Assembly: GCF_043951855.1 (NCBI RefSeq)
Contig: NZ_JBINJW010000001.1
Span: forward strand, 62,001-126,000
From: Proteiniclasticum sp043951855
Lineage (GTDB): Bacteria > Bacillota > Clostridia > Clostridiales > Clostridiaceae
DNA: 64,000 nucleotides
Direction: 5' to 3'
Program-made: the position numbers and the translations under genes
In this document: piece by piece, positions 42,201 through 50,132 of the stretch
Layout: the number at the start of each line of letters is the position of its first letter
Numbering within the stretch: position 1 is the first letter of the stretch
The notes under the pieces: generated by a model
Database searches by the model: none
Seen by the model: the letters and a program-made list of their open reading frames with translations, nothing else
What the model was told of the DNA's origin: nothing

Positions 42201-42496
42201 CTGACGATGCTGTCATTAAAAAGAGCAAGATCCCCTTCGCAAATGATCTCTTTCACATTCCATGTGTCCAGTCCGTCATCAAGAGGACGCCCTCGGAAAA
42301 TGAGAACGCTGTCCTGATAAACCTCTATGACTGATTTCAATTTTCCGATCTGATTATATAGAGGATGTGTGGGATAAATCCTGAAAGTGAGAGATCCTGC
42401 TTTATTGACTTCCAGTTTCACTTTGGGTTCGTCGATTTCGAGTTCTTCCACTCGAGGGTCCCATAGAAGCTGTCCGTCCAGTTTTATTGTGTACAT
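39236..42496 (-). CDS. Tail tip/spike protein with collagen-like repeats
   Basis: This 1086-residue protein has an N-terminal prophage tail (gp27/Tal-like) domain (about residues 1-360, with ENLLKVNQERRGEDIATAII near 200). A collagen-like Gly-X-Y region begins near residue 370 (GPPGPQGPKGDQG). Six modules of about 65 residues follow, each with a conserved YxxIxYA...YIG...Y.W motif and a short collagen spacer. After them come a carbohydrate-binding-like segment and a coiled-coil C-terminal part (about 900-1086). It probably forms the tail tip and receptor-contact fibre. The peptidase activity of some Tal proteins is not evident here. Confidence 0.85.
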   Translation of the reverse strand: MYTIKLDGQLLWDPRVEELEIDEPKVKLEVNKAGSLTFRIYPTHPLYNQIGKLKSVIEVYQDSVLIFRGRPLDDGLDTWNVKEIICEGDLALFNDSIVRPYEFNGTIIDYLSMLITNHNAQAGPEKQFNLGNVTVTDPNNYIVRASSDYPKTWKEMEDKLLSLLGGYLIIRRTGDQNYLDYLEDSSYLSGQVIQLGENLLKVNQERRGEDIATAIIPIGVEIENEDGSKYRVDIKTVNNDVDYVYNQEAVDTYGWIFKKVEFQDVTEPSNLLTKANQTLAQSILLLNTIELTAVDLSMMDVNIDEIRIFEYVEVASIPHQLEDMYLVRKMDMDLTNPENNTITVGADYTSLTEKQFQTQKAIETIQLTPGPPGPQGPKGDQGEQGLQGLQGPQGDQGIPGPIGPQGEPSYTHIAYANSADGTVDFSTSDSSRDYIGMYTDSIPTDSSNPAVYHWTHVKGADGSQGIQGPQGPDGQTSYLHIAYADNATGTSGFSTTDSVGKTYIGQYTDFTAADSTDPSKYAWTLIKGDKGDTGAQGPQGVQGPSGPTLYTWIKYADTPTTGMSDTPTGKTYIGLAYNKTTSTESSNYSDYSWSLIKGDQGPEGPQGPQGQTLYTWIKYSAAADGTNLTDNPTGAKYIGIAYNKTSPTESINKADYTWSLIEGPQGDQGPQGIQGPAGPTLYTWVKYADTPTSGMSNFPDGKTYMGIAYNKTTATESSTYADYTWSLIKGAQGDQGIQGPTGPQGNPTYTWVKYADTDTGSGMSDSPTGKRFLGLAHNKTTASESTNPADYNWSPLYDNVQVGGRNLVIRSGEMEDYLLGLSGTIQASNGNAVMAEYISVTPGEVLTFTKQTSSTTDNYWRYAWYDADKVYIARTPNTSNLFQWNVPANAYFIRASYPMDAYPKIERGNIATDWTPAPEDERQHTEDVVNSATTALNNSITESAEEVTRTMSETYISQSAFETYKEDVSLAISQTAKDFNLEFTTYEEWLTTVDGDTKAEFQEIKKHIRFVDGKIVLGQMNNPFILEIRNDRISFVQNGVEVAYLSNEADTQKLFINDGQILKSLRIGNFAFVPREIGNLSFRKVT
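40110..41394 (-). repeat. Six tandem modules alternating with collagen-like spacers
   Basis: Within the tail tip gene, units of roughly 195-220 bp encode YTWIKYAD...GKTYIG...YTWSLIKG followed by Gly-X-Y triplets. Units 3-6 are closest to each other. Such repeats can change in number by recombination. Confidence 0.8.
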
Positions 42497-43153
42497 TTAG
42501 ATCGCCCCTTCCTGGTACTCGATGCTATAAGTTGTTCCTGCCGCGCCGGTGATCGTCAGCTCGTTCTGCCCTTCCACAAAGATTATATTCGTGAGTTTCC
42601 ATGTTCCAGGACTTACACTATAGCTGTTTCCATTAAAAACAATCGTCACGGCAGCACTTACGGTTATCTCTGGAATGACTTGTTTTCGACTGTTTGTGCA
42701 GATCACGGTTACTGATCCACCGGTTCCGATTGACCCGCTTTTCACCGTCGGGTCCAGCTTGTATTTGTAAGGGTCGCATACTATCTCTATCTCAAGTTTT
42801 CCGATCAGCCCTTGCGCTACAAAACTGCTGAGGGCCATTCGTCCGTAGTAGTAATGATCCAGATCGTCCGGTAGAATGAGCTTTCTTTTCCTGCCATGGA
42901 TATAAGACCCCATGGCGGAAACCAGGCCGGCTCTGTTCTCGGGTGGGACCAGGAGATCAAACTCGAAAGTGCCTTTTCTATCCTCGTATGCGACGTCTCC
43001 GATTATGGCTTCCGTCAAATCGATGGACCCGTCGCCTAGAGGCTTTTCGATGTATTTTGTTTTAACTTTGGGAGGCTGCATCTCCTGAGCGGTGAGAATG
43101 AGACCCCAGTCGGTATAAGTGTGAATGTTGTCTATGAATAATCCTCTGCCCAT
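42497..43153 (-). CDS. Distal tail protein (Dit-like)
   Basis: This 218-residue protein has the layout of siphovirus Dit proteins: N-terminal MGRGLFIDNIHTYTDWGLIL, a GDGSIDLTEAI motif near residue 43, and a galectin-like C-terminal part. Dit forms the hexameric hub between the tail tube and the tip fibre. It sits between the tape measure and tail tip genes, the usual place. Confidence 0.85.
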   Translation of the reverse strand: MGRGLFIDNIHTYTDWGLILTAQEMQPPKVKTKYIEKPLGDGSIDLTEAIIGDVAYEDRKGTFEFDLLVPPENRAGLVSAMGSYIHGRKRKLILPDDLDHYYYGRMALSSFVAQGLIGKLEIEIVCDPYKYKLDPTVKSGSIGTGGSVTVICTNSRKQVIPEITVSAAVTIVFNGNSYSVSPGTWKLTNIIFVEGQNELTITGAAGTTYSIEYQEGAI

Positions 43154-45634
43154 TTAGATTCCTCTCTCCCTTCTTGAGCTGTTTCTACCCAGCTCACGGT
43201 TTATTCCAGGCGCCAGCTGTCCGACTAAGGCGCCATTGTCCATGACAATCTGCATCTCGTCTTCAAGATGTGGAAGATATTGAGCCAGAATTGCGATCAT
43301 GGAGTCTATCTTTCCCGCTAGGCTTCCATTGTCTCCGAGGCTGGATCTTACGCTTTCAAGCTGTGAACTTGGACTGACAAGCGGATTCCCGTTCATCATG
43401 TTGACCATTTCCGGCTGTCCCGCATCCATAACCTGCATAGACAGATCGTCCATGGCATCCACTGCTTTGGTGGTATCGGCCTTGATACCGATGGCCATAC
43501 CTTGCGGCAGCATTTTACCGAGTTCATCCCTTGCTTTAGTCGATGGAGAATGGATTCCAAGAAATTTCTTCATCCCGTTAAAGGCGGCTTTTGCAGCATT
43601 GACTGCGGCGTTGGCCAGACCTTTAGCTGCGTTTCCGATTCCTTTCTTGATCCCATCAATAATGGCTGAACCGATCGTGAGCCAGTTGTAATTTTTGAAT
43701 GCAGTGACAATGGCCCTGATTAAAGTCGGTATCTGAGCAATAAGCTGGGGTAAAGCCTTAATAAGTCCGACGGCAAGCATCACGACGATCGTGACGGCAG
43801 CTTCTACTATTTTAGGCATATTTCTACTGAGGGCCTCCACAAGTTTCGCGATGATCACAGGTGCCTTTTCCATAAGTCTCGGCATGGCGCTGATAAGTCC
43901 GTTTGCCAGAGCCATCATGATTTCTATCGCTGCATCTATAAGCATGTCGATATTGTTTATTAAACTTTCCACAACCGTCAGAATGGCTTCAACAGCAGCG
44001 GGAATGAGGGTCGGTAAACTCTCTATGAGTCCGTCCGCTAGTGTCATTATCATATCGATTGCAACCGTGAATAAAAACGGTAGATCGTCTATGAGGGCCT
44101 GCGCCAGTGAGGTAATAATAGCAAGTGCTGCGACTAAAAGCTCGGGTAGAATGACGGTTATTCCTCTGATAATGTTCATGAGCAGATCTGACCCGATGGC
44201 GACCAATGCAGGAAGGTTGTCCATGATTGCCGTGACAAGAGTATTTATAATCTGCCACACTGTTTCAATCAAAAGACCGATTTCTCCTAATAAAACGTCT
44301 GCCAGTTTCGGAATGATCTGAGCCATAAACTCAAGAATCAGTGGAAGAAGCTCATCCACGATGCTCATTAGAGAGTCGGTCAATGTTGGTAAAACATCGA
44401 ACAGACTTTCAACAATTTTCTCAATGACTGGCGCTAAATTCGCAATTACCCCTGTGATGCTCTCACTTAAGCTGACCGCCAAATCCTCAATATTTGCGTT
44501 TTCATCGGCTAAGCCTGCCACAAAGTTAGTATATGCTGACTTGGCCTGAGTGATGGATCCGGAAATTGTTTCACTGGCTTCTTTTGATGTAGTACCGGTG
44601 ATGTCAAGTTCTGTCTGTATCACGTGAATCGCTTCATACACGTCATTGAGATTACTTATGTCATATTCGATCCCTGAGAGTGCGGTGGCATCTTCCAAGA
44701 GCCTTTCCATCTCTCCCTTAGTTCCGCCATAGCCGAGCTTCAGGTTATCAAGCATAGTGTAGTTCTGTTTGGCGAATCCCTGATAAGCGTTCTGAATATC
44801 CGTAATATTCGAACCCATTTTATTGGCGTTGTCTGCCATGTCAACAATCGCCATGTCGGCCACTTTTGCCGCGGCTGCCGTATCACCGTCCAAAGACTGA
44901 ATAAGACTTGCACTGAAGGAAGTAACCTGCGCCATGTATTCATTCGCTGAAATACCCGAAGTCTTATAAGCCTCTTTGGCGTACTTCTGTACCTCGTCCG
45001 AGCTGTCCTTGAATATGGTTTCAACACCACCTACAAGCTGCTGGGTTTCGGCATATCCTTCTACGGCGCTTTTTCCGAGATCCCATAGTCCGGTTGCCAA
45101 GCCTTTAATGGCTCCACCTAACTTTTTGACCCCGCCGATGATTGCCTCACTGATGAGGTTTGCCTTGATGATATCTCCAAGTTTCAGAGTCTCTTTTCCG
45201 GTGTCTTTAGCTTCTTTCCCGACATCTTCGACGGCTTCGGCTACATCTTCAGCCTTCTGACCGGTGGTATTGAATTCATCCGCCTGTTCTTCAAGCTTTC
45301 CGAGCTTCTGCTCGGTTACGATAAGCTCTCTCTGAAAGTCTCGGTACTGTTCCGCTGTAATCTCACCTTTATCAAACTGCGACTGGACTTCACGCTGTGC
45401 GGTTTTAAGAACATCCAGCTTTTTTCGGGTCTGCTCGATGGTTTCATTCAGAATTTCCTGCTTCTGCGCGATGAGCTCCACGTTTCCGGGGTCCATTTTC
45501 AGAAGCGTTTCGACCCCTTTAAGCTCTCTTTGGAGATCTCTGGTTTTCGTGTTGACGGATCCGATTGCTTTCCCCAGATTGGTGGTATCGCCCCCAATCT
45601 CGACGGTGATTCCGGATACTTTTGATTTGGCCAT
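43154..45634 (-). CDS. Tail tape measure protein
   Basis: This 826-residue protein sets tail length. The first 150 residues are coiled coil (LKGVETLLKMDPGNVELIAQ). A conserved TMP core follows (AVEGYAETQQLVGGVETIFKD, near 190-215). A very hydrophobic region (about 380-640) repeats PALV/PTLI-type helices, and the C-terminus includes KKFLGIHSPSTKARDELG near residue 690. It is encoded directly after the G/GT chaperone genes, as in lambda-like phages. Confidence 0.93.
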   Translation of the reverse strand: MAKSKVSGITVEIGGDTTNLGKAIGSVNTKTRDLQRELKGVETLLKMDPGNVELIAQKQEILNETIEQTRKKLDVLKTAQREVQSQFDKGEITAEQYRDFQRELIVTEQKLGKLEEQADEFNTTGQKAEDVAEAVEDVGKEAKDTGKETLKLGDIIKANLISEAIIGGVKKLGGAIKGLATGLWDLGKSAVEGYAETQQLVGGVETIFKDSSDEVQKYAKEAYKTSGISANEYMAQVTSFSASLIQSLDGDTAAAAKVADMAIVDMADNANKMGSNITDIQNAYQGFAKQNYTMLDNLKLGYGGTKGEMERLLEDATALSGIEYDISNLNDVYEAIHVIQTELDITGTTSKEASETISGSITQAKSAYTNFVAGLADENANIEDLAVSLSESITGVIANLAPVIEKIVESLFDVLPTLTDSLMSIVDELLPLILEFMAQIIPKLADVLLGEIGLLIETVWQIINTLVTAIMDNLPALVAIGSDLLMNIIRGITVILPELLVAALAIITSLAQALIDDLPFLFTVAIDMIMTLADGLIESLPTLIPAAVEAILTVVESLINNIDMLIDAAIEIMMALANGLISAMPRLMEKAPVIIAKLVEALSRNMPKIVEAAVTIVVMLAVGLIKALPQLIAQIPTLIRAIVTAFKNYNWLTIGSAIIDGIKKGIGNAAKGLANAAVNAAKAAFNGMKKFLGIHSPSTKARDELGKMLPQGMAIGIKADTTKAVDAMDDLSMQVMDAGQPEMVNMMNGNPLVSPSSQLESVRSSLGDNGSLAGKIDSMIAILAQYLPHLEDEMQIVMDNGALVGQLAPGINRELGRNSSRRERGI

Positions 45635-45678
45635 TTATTTCACCTCTTTTCGGTTGAAAATAAAAAAAGAGGACACCG

Positions 45679-46286
45679 TCATGATGTCCCCTGCTTCCCG
45701 TTCTTTTTGTCGCGTAGGCGCTGTCTGTCGGGAGCAGTCTGTTTAATGCGCCATGCGTTTTCGAGATATTCCTGTCCTTCCTCTGTCTGCATGAGGTTGT
45801 AGATCCTCGCATCTCTGACGTAGCAGTAGAACTCGACCATATCGAGATCCTCTATCTCTCTGAAAGTGAGCCCGGTGTAATCGCTCACTGTTTTTTCCTG
45901 GATAGTATATATGAACCATTCATGCTGTCCCTTATTCTCCCTAGTTTTCGGGTAATAAGGGACCTCTAGTTTTTTGAATATTGTATGTTTCCGACCCAGT
46001 CAAAATAGGCCTTGAGAAGTCCCTGCATTTCGTCAATGTTCATGGTGTCCAGGACGAAATCGGTTGTGATCTTCTTCTGCTGCTTATTTTTGCTGAGGGC
46101 CTTAGATATGGCTTCAGCTAGACGTGTGAATACATCACCCTCATTCGTGATGGTTTCTCTTTCTATTTTGGCCATCTCGCTGATCGTTTTAAGCACTTTG
46201 AGCTTTGGTGGCTCAACGTCTAGCTTCATACCATTTTGAAGGCGTACCTCGAAGTACCTTACATTAAGTTGTCGCATATCGAACAT
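45679..46286 (-). CDS. Tail assembly chaperone GT (made by -1 frameshift)
   Basis: Reading shifts by -1 at the slippery heptamer AAAAAAC (45969-45975), just before the TAG stop of the G frame, and continues into a frame open to 45679. This gives a 202-residue fusion. The downstream part (KLEVPYYPKTRENKGQHEWF... to the end) has no good start codon of its own except a GTG at 45888. In lambda-like phages a few percent of ribosomes make such a GT protein, which recruits tail tube protein to the tape measure protein. The signal here is unusually clear. Confidence 0.85.
45927..45975 (-). promoter_or_regulatory. Programmed -1 frameshift signal
   Basis: On the minus strand A-AAA-AAC is followed by the stop TAG and, after a 5-nt spacer, a perfect 10-bp stem (GTCCCTTATT / AATAAGGGAC, arms 45954-45963 and 45927-45936), extended inside by CCC/GGG. 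Slippery site, spacer and stem all fit the consensus. Confidence 0.88.
45966..46286 (-). CDS. Tail assembly chaperone G
   Basis: This is the 106-residue unshifted product, helical in its second half (LAEAISKALSKNKQQKKITTDF). It sits between the major tail protein and the tape measure gene and helps tail assembly with its longer GT form. AAGGAGGAATAAACC precedes the ATG. It ends at the TAG that directly follows the slippery site. Confidence 0.88.
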   Translation of the reverse strand: MFDMRQLNVRYFEVRLQNGMKLDVEPPKLKVLKTISEMAKIERETITNEGDVFTRLAEAISKALSKNKQQKKITTDFVLDTMNIDEMQGLLKAYFDWVGNIQYSKN

Positions 46287-46304
46287 GGTTTATTCCTCCT
46301 TAAA

Positions 46305-46865
46305 TTAGCCTGCTGCTACTGGTATTTCCTCTTCAATGATGACCAGGGTTCCCTCATTATCAACCGCGGGGTTCGCTTTGAACTCGGCATCCACCACTGT
46401 TTCAGCATCTTTTGCAAACGCGAGAGTGAACCCGGCCTGATTCTGCCCGACAATTGAAATTCGAACGTCTCCATCAATCGGATCTTCATGTAAGAATCTG
46501 ACCAGATACATTTTCCCAGACTGATTCTTTAGACCTCCGATTTTCAGTGTTCTCTTTCCAGCGGCTTCAGTTACTCTGGCAGTTGCGCTGAGCTGAGCTA
46601 GAGTCTGGCCATTCCAGGTCATAATCCCGGACTTGAGAAGAACTTCTTCATTTGTCACGATGGTTTTTTCTACGTTTCCGAGGTCGTCCTTGGCCGTATA
46701 CGTCTCAGCAGTATACTCCAGAGAAGCTCCTCCTTTGATTTCACCTACACGATTTTCCTCGACTTCGAGGACTTCATCTGTAGGCAGGGTCTCGCCCTTT
46801 GCAAACTCTAAAATATAAAGTTTACCTGAGCCTAGAGTGATGACTTCTTTATCTCTTTTTGCCAT
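46305..46865 (-). CDS. Major tail (tube) protein
   Basis: This 186-residue beta-rich protein starts MAKRDKEVITLGSGKLYILEF and includes TLKIGGLKNQSGKMYLVRFL near residue 108. Size and position (between the tail terminator and the G chaperone) match siphovirus tail tube proteins. Many copies stack to form the tail tube. Confidence 0.85.
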   Translation of the reverse strand: MAKRDKEVITLGSGKLYILEFAKGETLPTDEVLEVEENRVGEIKGGASLEYTAETYTAKDDLGNVEKTIVTNEEVLLKSGIMTWNGQTLAQLSATARVTEAAGKRTLKIGGLKNQSGKMYLVRFLHEDPIDGDVRISIVGQNQAGFTLAFAKDAETVVDAEFKANPAVDNEGTLVIIEEEIPVAAG

Positions 46866-46870
46866 TTTGC

Positions 46871-47185
46871 TTATCTCCTTTTCTCGATATAGTCGAATGA
46901 GTAGATGGTCATGAACCTCATCTCATCCTTGAGCCATAGCCGGTCCGATTTTTCGTATTCTAAGGCTCTGAGTGCGAATTGATTCTCGATGTTATTCTCG
47001 GCTGCTGTATCAATCTGAACCGCGTACAATTCAATGGTCGATGAATGCTCAAATATCAGAACTTTATCATCGGATCCTCGGGCTTCCACGGTGTCAAACC
47101 ATACTGCATATGTTCCATCCGGAGGCTGTATGAATCGGACTTCTTTATGCAGCACTCCTGCTGCTGTTAAAATATCACTTACCAT
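46871..47185 (-). CDS. Tail terminator/completion protein
   Basis: This 104-residue protein (VRFIQPPDGTYAVWFDTVEARG near residue 15) fits small tail-terminator proteins of the HK97/lambda type by position and size. It overlaps the previous gene by 11 bp and has GGAGG upstream. It would cap the tail tube and join it to the head. Confidence 0.75.
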   Translation of the reverse strand: MVSDILTAAGVLHKEVRFIQPPDGTYAVWFDTVEARGSDDKVLIFEHSSTIELYAVQIDTAAENNIENQFALRALEYEKSDRLWLKDEMRFMTIYSFDYIEKRR

Positions 47186-47570
47186 TTTTGATTGCCTCCT
47201 TCAGATTCTTCAGGTATTCTTGCGTAACTTCTTCCGTCGCTGATCCTATAAACCCATATGCTACTGTTCGGTTTCCTTTAGCCGTAAGATGCCCGTGTTC
47301 CAGAAGGTGTGCCAATCGGTAATGGGGTGCTCTGACATACCACTCCTCAATTAGCATCTTGTCTGTTTCTCGTAGCTTCCTGGAGGTGATCGCGCGTCTG
47401 AATTTACCTGAATCACGCTTGTATTTCTGCGCCTTGGTCTTCTTGACAAGGCTTTTCATGCTCTTTGTGGTTTCGGCTTTCATAGTGTCGATGACGTCCT
47501 GGTGATAAAGGTCCAGCTGATCCATGATTTCTTCTCCAAGCTGAGAGGGCTTAATGGTCTTATTTGCCAT
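47175..47570 (-). CDS. HK97 gp10-like head-tail joining protein
   Basis: This 131-residue basic protein has HK97_gp10 features (KYKRDSGKFRRAIT near residue 50 and RLAHLLEHGHLTAKGNRTVA near residue 84, where the xxLEHGxxxR block is typical). It belongs to the connector or tail completion complex. Confidence 0.88.
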   Translation of the reverse strand: MANKTIKPSQLGEEIMDQLDLYHQDVIDTMKAETTKSMKSLVKKTKAQKYKRDSGKFRRAITSRKLRETDKMLIEEWYVRAPHYRLAHLLEHGHLTAKGNRTVAYGFIGSATEEVTQEYLKNLKEAIKNGK

Positions 47571-47571
47571 A

Positions 47572-47877
47572 TCACGTCACTCCCAACAGCCTGACTTCTT
47601 TGTGTCTTTCTTCGAAATCGTCATAATCCACGATATTATAGTGTCTATTGTCGTAAACAATACGATAAAGCTGCGTGTTGCCATCTATGGCTTTCAGAGC
47701 TGGATTATATCGGATTCTGAATACTTTTTCTGCTTGGCTCTGAAGAGCGCCGGCATTCAGATATTCGTTGTCTGGCTTTTTCTTATTGATGTTGGCATGA
47801 AGCAGCGGGAGATAAGTCTCCCACTCTTCAGTGCCAGGGTTCAATTTTTCGATGCTTATAGGACGCTTGTAAATCAT
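47572..47877 (-). CDS. Head closure protein (SPP1 gp16-like)
   Basis: This 101-residue protein includes EEWETYLPLLHANI near residue 16 and FRIRYNPALKAID near residue 52, typical of head closure or head-tail adaptor proteins. Its ATG overlaps the previous stop by 4 bp. It should seal the connector after DNA packaging. Confidence 0.85.
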   Translation of the reverse strand: MIYKRPISIEKLNPGTEEWETYLPLLHANINKKKPDNEYLNAGALQSQAEKVFRIRYNPALKAIDGNTQLYRIVYDNRHYNIVDYDDFEERHKEVRLLGVT

Positions 47878-48167
47878 ACCGTCTCACTTTCCTCTCTCAT
47901 ATCCAGCTTCACCTGAAGGCTGAAATCTGCGACAAGGCGGCGGATATTACCGCTGACCTTTTCGGTCATAGTGTGGTTGTCATAAAGGTCAGCGATGACA
48001 ATAAGCGCCAGCTCATGGACCCGAGGGTCGTCGAGGGGGTATCCGACTCCCAAGGATCCTTCCAGGAACTTTCCGGCCACGCTTATGGTTTTTGTCAGCC
48101 TTCGGTCCGTGGCTGCATCCGTGTAATCTATCCCGAGGTAATCCTTAACGTCTTGTAAAGTTGGCAT
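47874..48167 (-). CDS. Head-tail connector protein (HK97 gp6/SPP1 gp15-like)
   Basis: This 97-residue helical protein starts MPTLQDVKDYLGIDYTDAATD and has ALIVIADLYDNHTMTE near residue 60, the pattern of phage gp6-like connectors that bind below the portal. GGAGGGATC precedes the ATG. Confidence 0.88.
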   Translation of the reverse strand: MPTLQDVKDYLGIDYTDAATDRRLTKTISVAGKFLEGSLGVGYPLDDPRVHELALIVIADLYDNHTMTEKVSGNIRRLVADFSLQVKLDMREESETV

Positions 48168-48192
48168 TTATCGGATCCCTCCTTTCAAAATA

Positions 48193-49392
48193 CTAGCCCT
48201 GAGCAGGAGCGATGGAGATATAGCCGTTTACATATGCGGCCTCGTCTCTCTTGGTTACGTCCTCACGCTCGATTGCTCTGAAGATTGTAATATCTTCTTC
48301 GAATGCGTTCAGTGCAGTTGCGTCTGCTCCGACTACTGCAACATTAGAACTTGCGATGGATACCTGTGCTCTGTCCCAGTACACGATACCTTCCTTAAGG
48401 TCACCGATGATGAATGGGATCAGCTGGTTCAGAGTGACATCCTCGATGGCAGTTGGCAGATCCGCATTTGGATAAACCTTAACCGGTACGGACGTTGCTC
48501 CGGCTGAAAGTCTCAGGTCCATAGGATTGGATGGGTTTGCAGAAAGCAGGTAGTTTCCTTCCAGATCCTTCAGGGTGTCAAGGTACTGCAGACCGTCGTC
48601 GTTTGTCACGATTACGGAAGTCGCCTTGAAAGCGGACCCTAGAGTCACATTCAGAGCCTTCTTGATGTCGTCGATTCCATCCAGCTCTACTGCGGCCTTG
48701 GTGTTGATTTCAGCCAGAATCAGCTGGTTGGCTGTTACTCTGGATTCATCACCGATCCATGCCACGATTGCGTTTGCGATATTTGCGTCGGAATCCGCCA
48801 GAAGTTCGTTGGTTACTGGGAAGTATCCAGCGTACTTTTCAATCTCATAGGACAGTCTGGTGAACTGAGGTGTTGCCTTAGCACCGATCTTTCCGCCTTC
48901 TCCGACCTTGGCGAATCCTGTCTGATTAGCTCTTGCCTTGAAAGTCCTGGATCCGGTTGGAGTTGAAACCTTTTCGACGGTTACCAGGTCAAGCAGGGAA
49001 GACTTTGCAGTCTTATACTCGTTGATCTTGGTCTGGATGTCGTCGGGTACGGTGTATCCACCATCAGCAGGAGTGCCTTCGGTCATGGTCTTTTTGACCT
49101 TGAATCCCATTCTGGCCGCCTCTGCGAATTCCTTCACGGCGTCTTTCTTGTCAGGCTCACCCTTGGATTTATCTACGGTGGAATTTTTAACCGCTTCTTC
49201 ATCCGGTTCATTGTCGGCCTTTTCGGACTCGAATAGACGCTTCTCGATCTCGTATTCCTTCTTGAGCTCATCGATTTCATCTAAGACTCCTTTCGCTTTC
49301 TCGAGATCTTTGTTTTCGCCCTCACTGAAAGCCTTAGCCAGAGTTCTTTTCTGCTCCATTTTTGCAAGTAATTCTCTCATTTTCTTGTTCAT
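48193..49392 (-). CDS. Major capsid protein, HK97 fold
   Basis: This 399-residue protein has an N-terminal coiled-coil scaffolding region (about residues 1-110, the delta domain cut off during maturation). An HK97-type capsid core follows, with GGYTVPDDIQTKI near residue 110, TNELLADSDANI near 195 and LFGxPV-like segments replaced by YLLSANPSNPMDLRL near 275. The upstream protease gene fits removal of the delta domain. It builds the icosahedral head. Confidence 0.92.
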   Translation of the reverse strand: MNKKMRELLAKMEQKRTLAKAFSEGENKDLEKAKGVLDEIDELKKEYEIEKRLFESEKADNEPDEEAVKNSTVDKSKGEPDKKDAVKEFAEAARMGFKVKKTMTEGTPADGGYTVPDDIQTKINEYKTAKSSLLDLVTVEKVSTPTGSRTFKARANQTGFAKVGEGGKIGAKATPQFTRLSYEIEKYAGYFPVTNELLADSDANIANAIVAWIGDESRVTANQLILAEINTKAAVELDGIDDIKKALNVTLGSAFKATSVIVTNDDGLQYLDTLKDLEGNYLLSANPSNPMDLRLSAGATSVPVKVYPNADLPTAIEDVTLNQLIPFIIGDLKEGIVYWDRAQVSIASSNVAVVGADATALNAFEEDITIFRAIEREDVTKRDEAAYVNGYISIAPAQG

Positions 49393-50130
49393 TTACTCAT
49401 TCTCTCCTTCCACTTGTGTGGTTTTATTTATAAATAAAAAGATATCGAGGTCCTTGAACCTGATATCCACTGCGTCAGCGTCGGTATTCTGTTCGGGTAA
49501 CGTGTCGGAAGGGGCTTCTTTTACAGGCTTTCCACCATAGTTTTTAGTGGTTCCGGCTCTCTGCTGGGCTGGGACTGCAACAAATGAAACCTCATACGCA
49601 TCATTAGGGTCCTCCAGGCTGAAATGACAGATCTGTTTGTCATATTCCTGGCCAGGGTAATGCTTACACCACTGTTTCGCGTTATCCGTTCCACAGATGG
49701 AGCAGAGGGCCTTATTGACTCTAAGTCCTACCGAGACTTCTTTCTTGATGCCGCCTTTGATGTCGGCTATGAGTCCTTTGTTTGCGTCGCTGTCGAGCAT
49801 GTAGCAGTGGGCCACGAGCTGAGTGTAGACCTCATTGATTTTTGTGACTTCGTTGTCACTGGCCTGCAGCTCGGTATCGTAGATTCGTGCGACTTGGTTG
49901 TCAGATCTTCGCATGTGGTCCTTGATCATCGTCTTTCCGATGAAAAGCTTCTGCATCTTCTTCAGGCTGGCCAGTGGAAAGACTTCACTTGTGCGGTCGA
50001 TTTCGTTGTCACACATGGCCACTTTGAAAATAAAGACATCCTCGGCCTTGAGGGGCTCGAGAGTCAGCTTATTGATCTTGTTCAGCTCTTTGTCCGTCAC
50101 AGCCAGTGTGGAGACTTGAGCTGCTTTCAT
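49393..50130 (-). CDS. Prohead protease with a Cys/His-rich insert
   Basis: This 245-residue protein has the HK97-type prohead protease pattern: His in TMIKDHMRRSDNQVARI (near residue 70) and Ser in KKEVSVGL (near residue 132). A Cys/His cluster follows (CSICG...CKHYPG...CHF, about 140-170), probably a zinc-binding insert. It matures the capsid. The start at 50130 directly follows the portal stop with no clear ribosome site, so translation is probably coupled. Confidence 0.83.
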   Translation of the reverse strand: MKAAQVSTLAVTDKELNKINKLTLEPLKAEDVFIFKVAMCDNEIDRTSEVFPLASLKKMQKLFIGKTMIKDHMRRSDNQVARIYDTELQASDNEVTKINEVYTQLVAHCYMLDSDANKGLIADIKGGIKKEVSVGLRVNKALCSICGTDNAKQWCKHYPGQEYDKQICHFSLEDPNDAYEVSFVAVPAQQRAGTTKNYGGKPVKEAPSDTLPEQNTDADAVDIRFKDLDIFLFINKTTQVEGENE

Positions 50131-50132
50131 GA

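Noticed and set aside
43299..45746. Several long plus-strand frames opposite the tape measure gene
   Set aside because: They are antisense shadows of a GC-biased, repeat-rich gene; no ribosome sites and no protein-like order.
45679..45888. Separate 69-residue gene with a GTG start between chaperone G and tape measure
   Set aside because: The frame is open upstream to the slippery site, and the -1 frameshift signal explains it better as the T part of GT.
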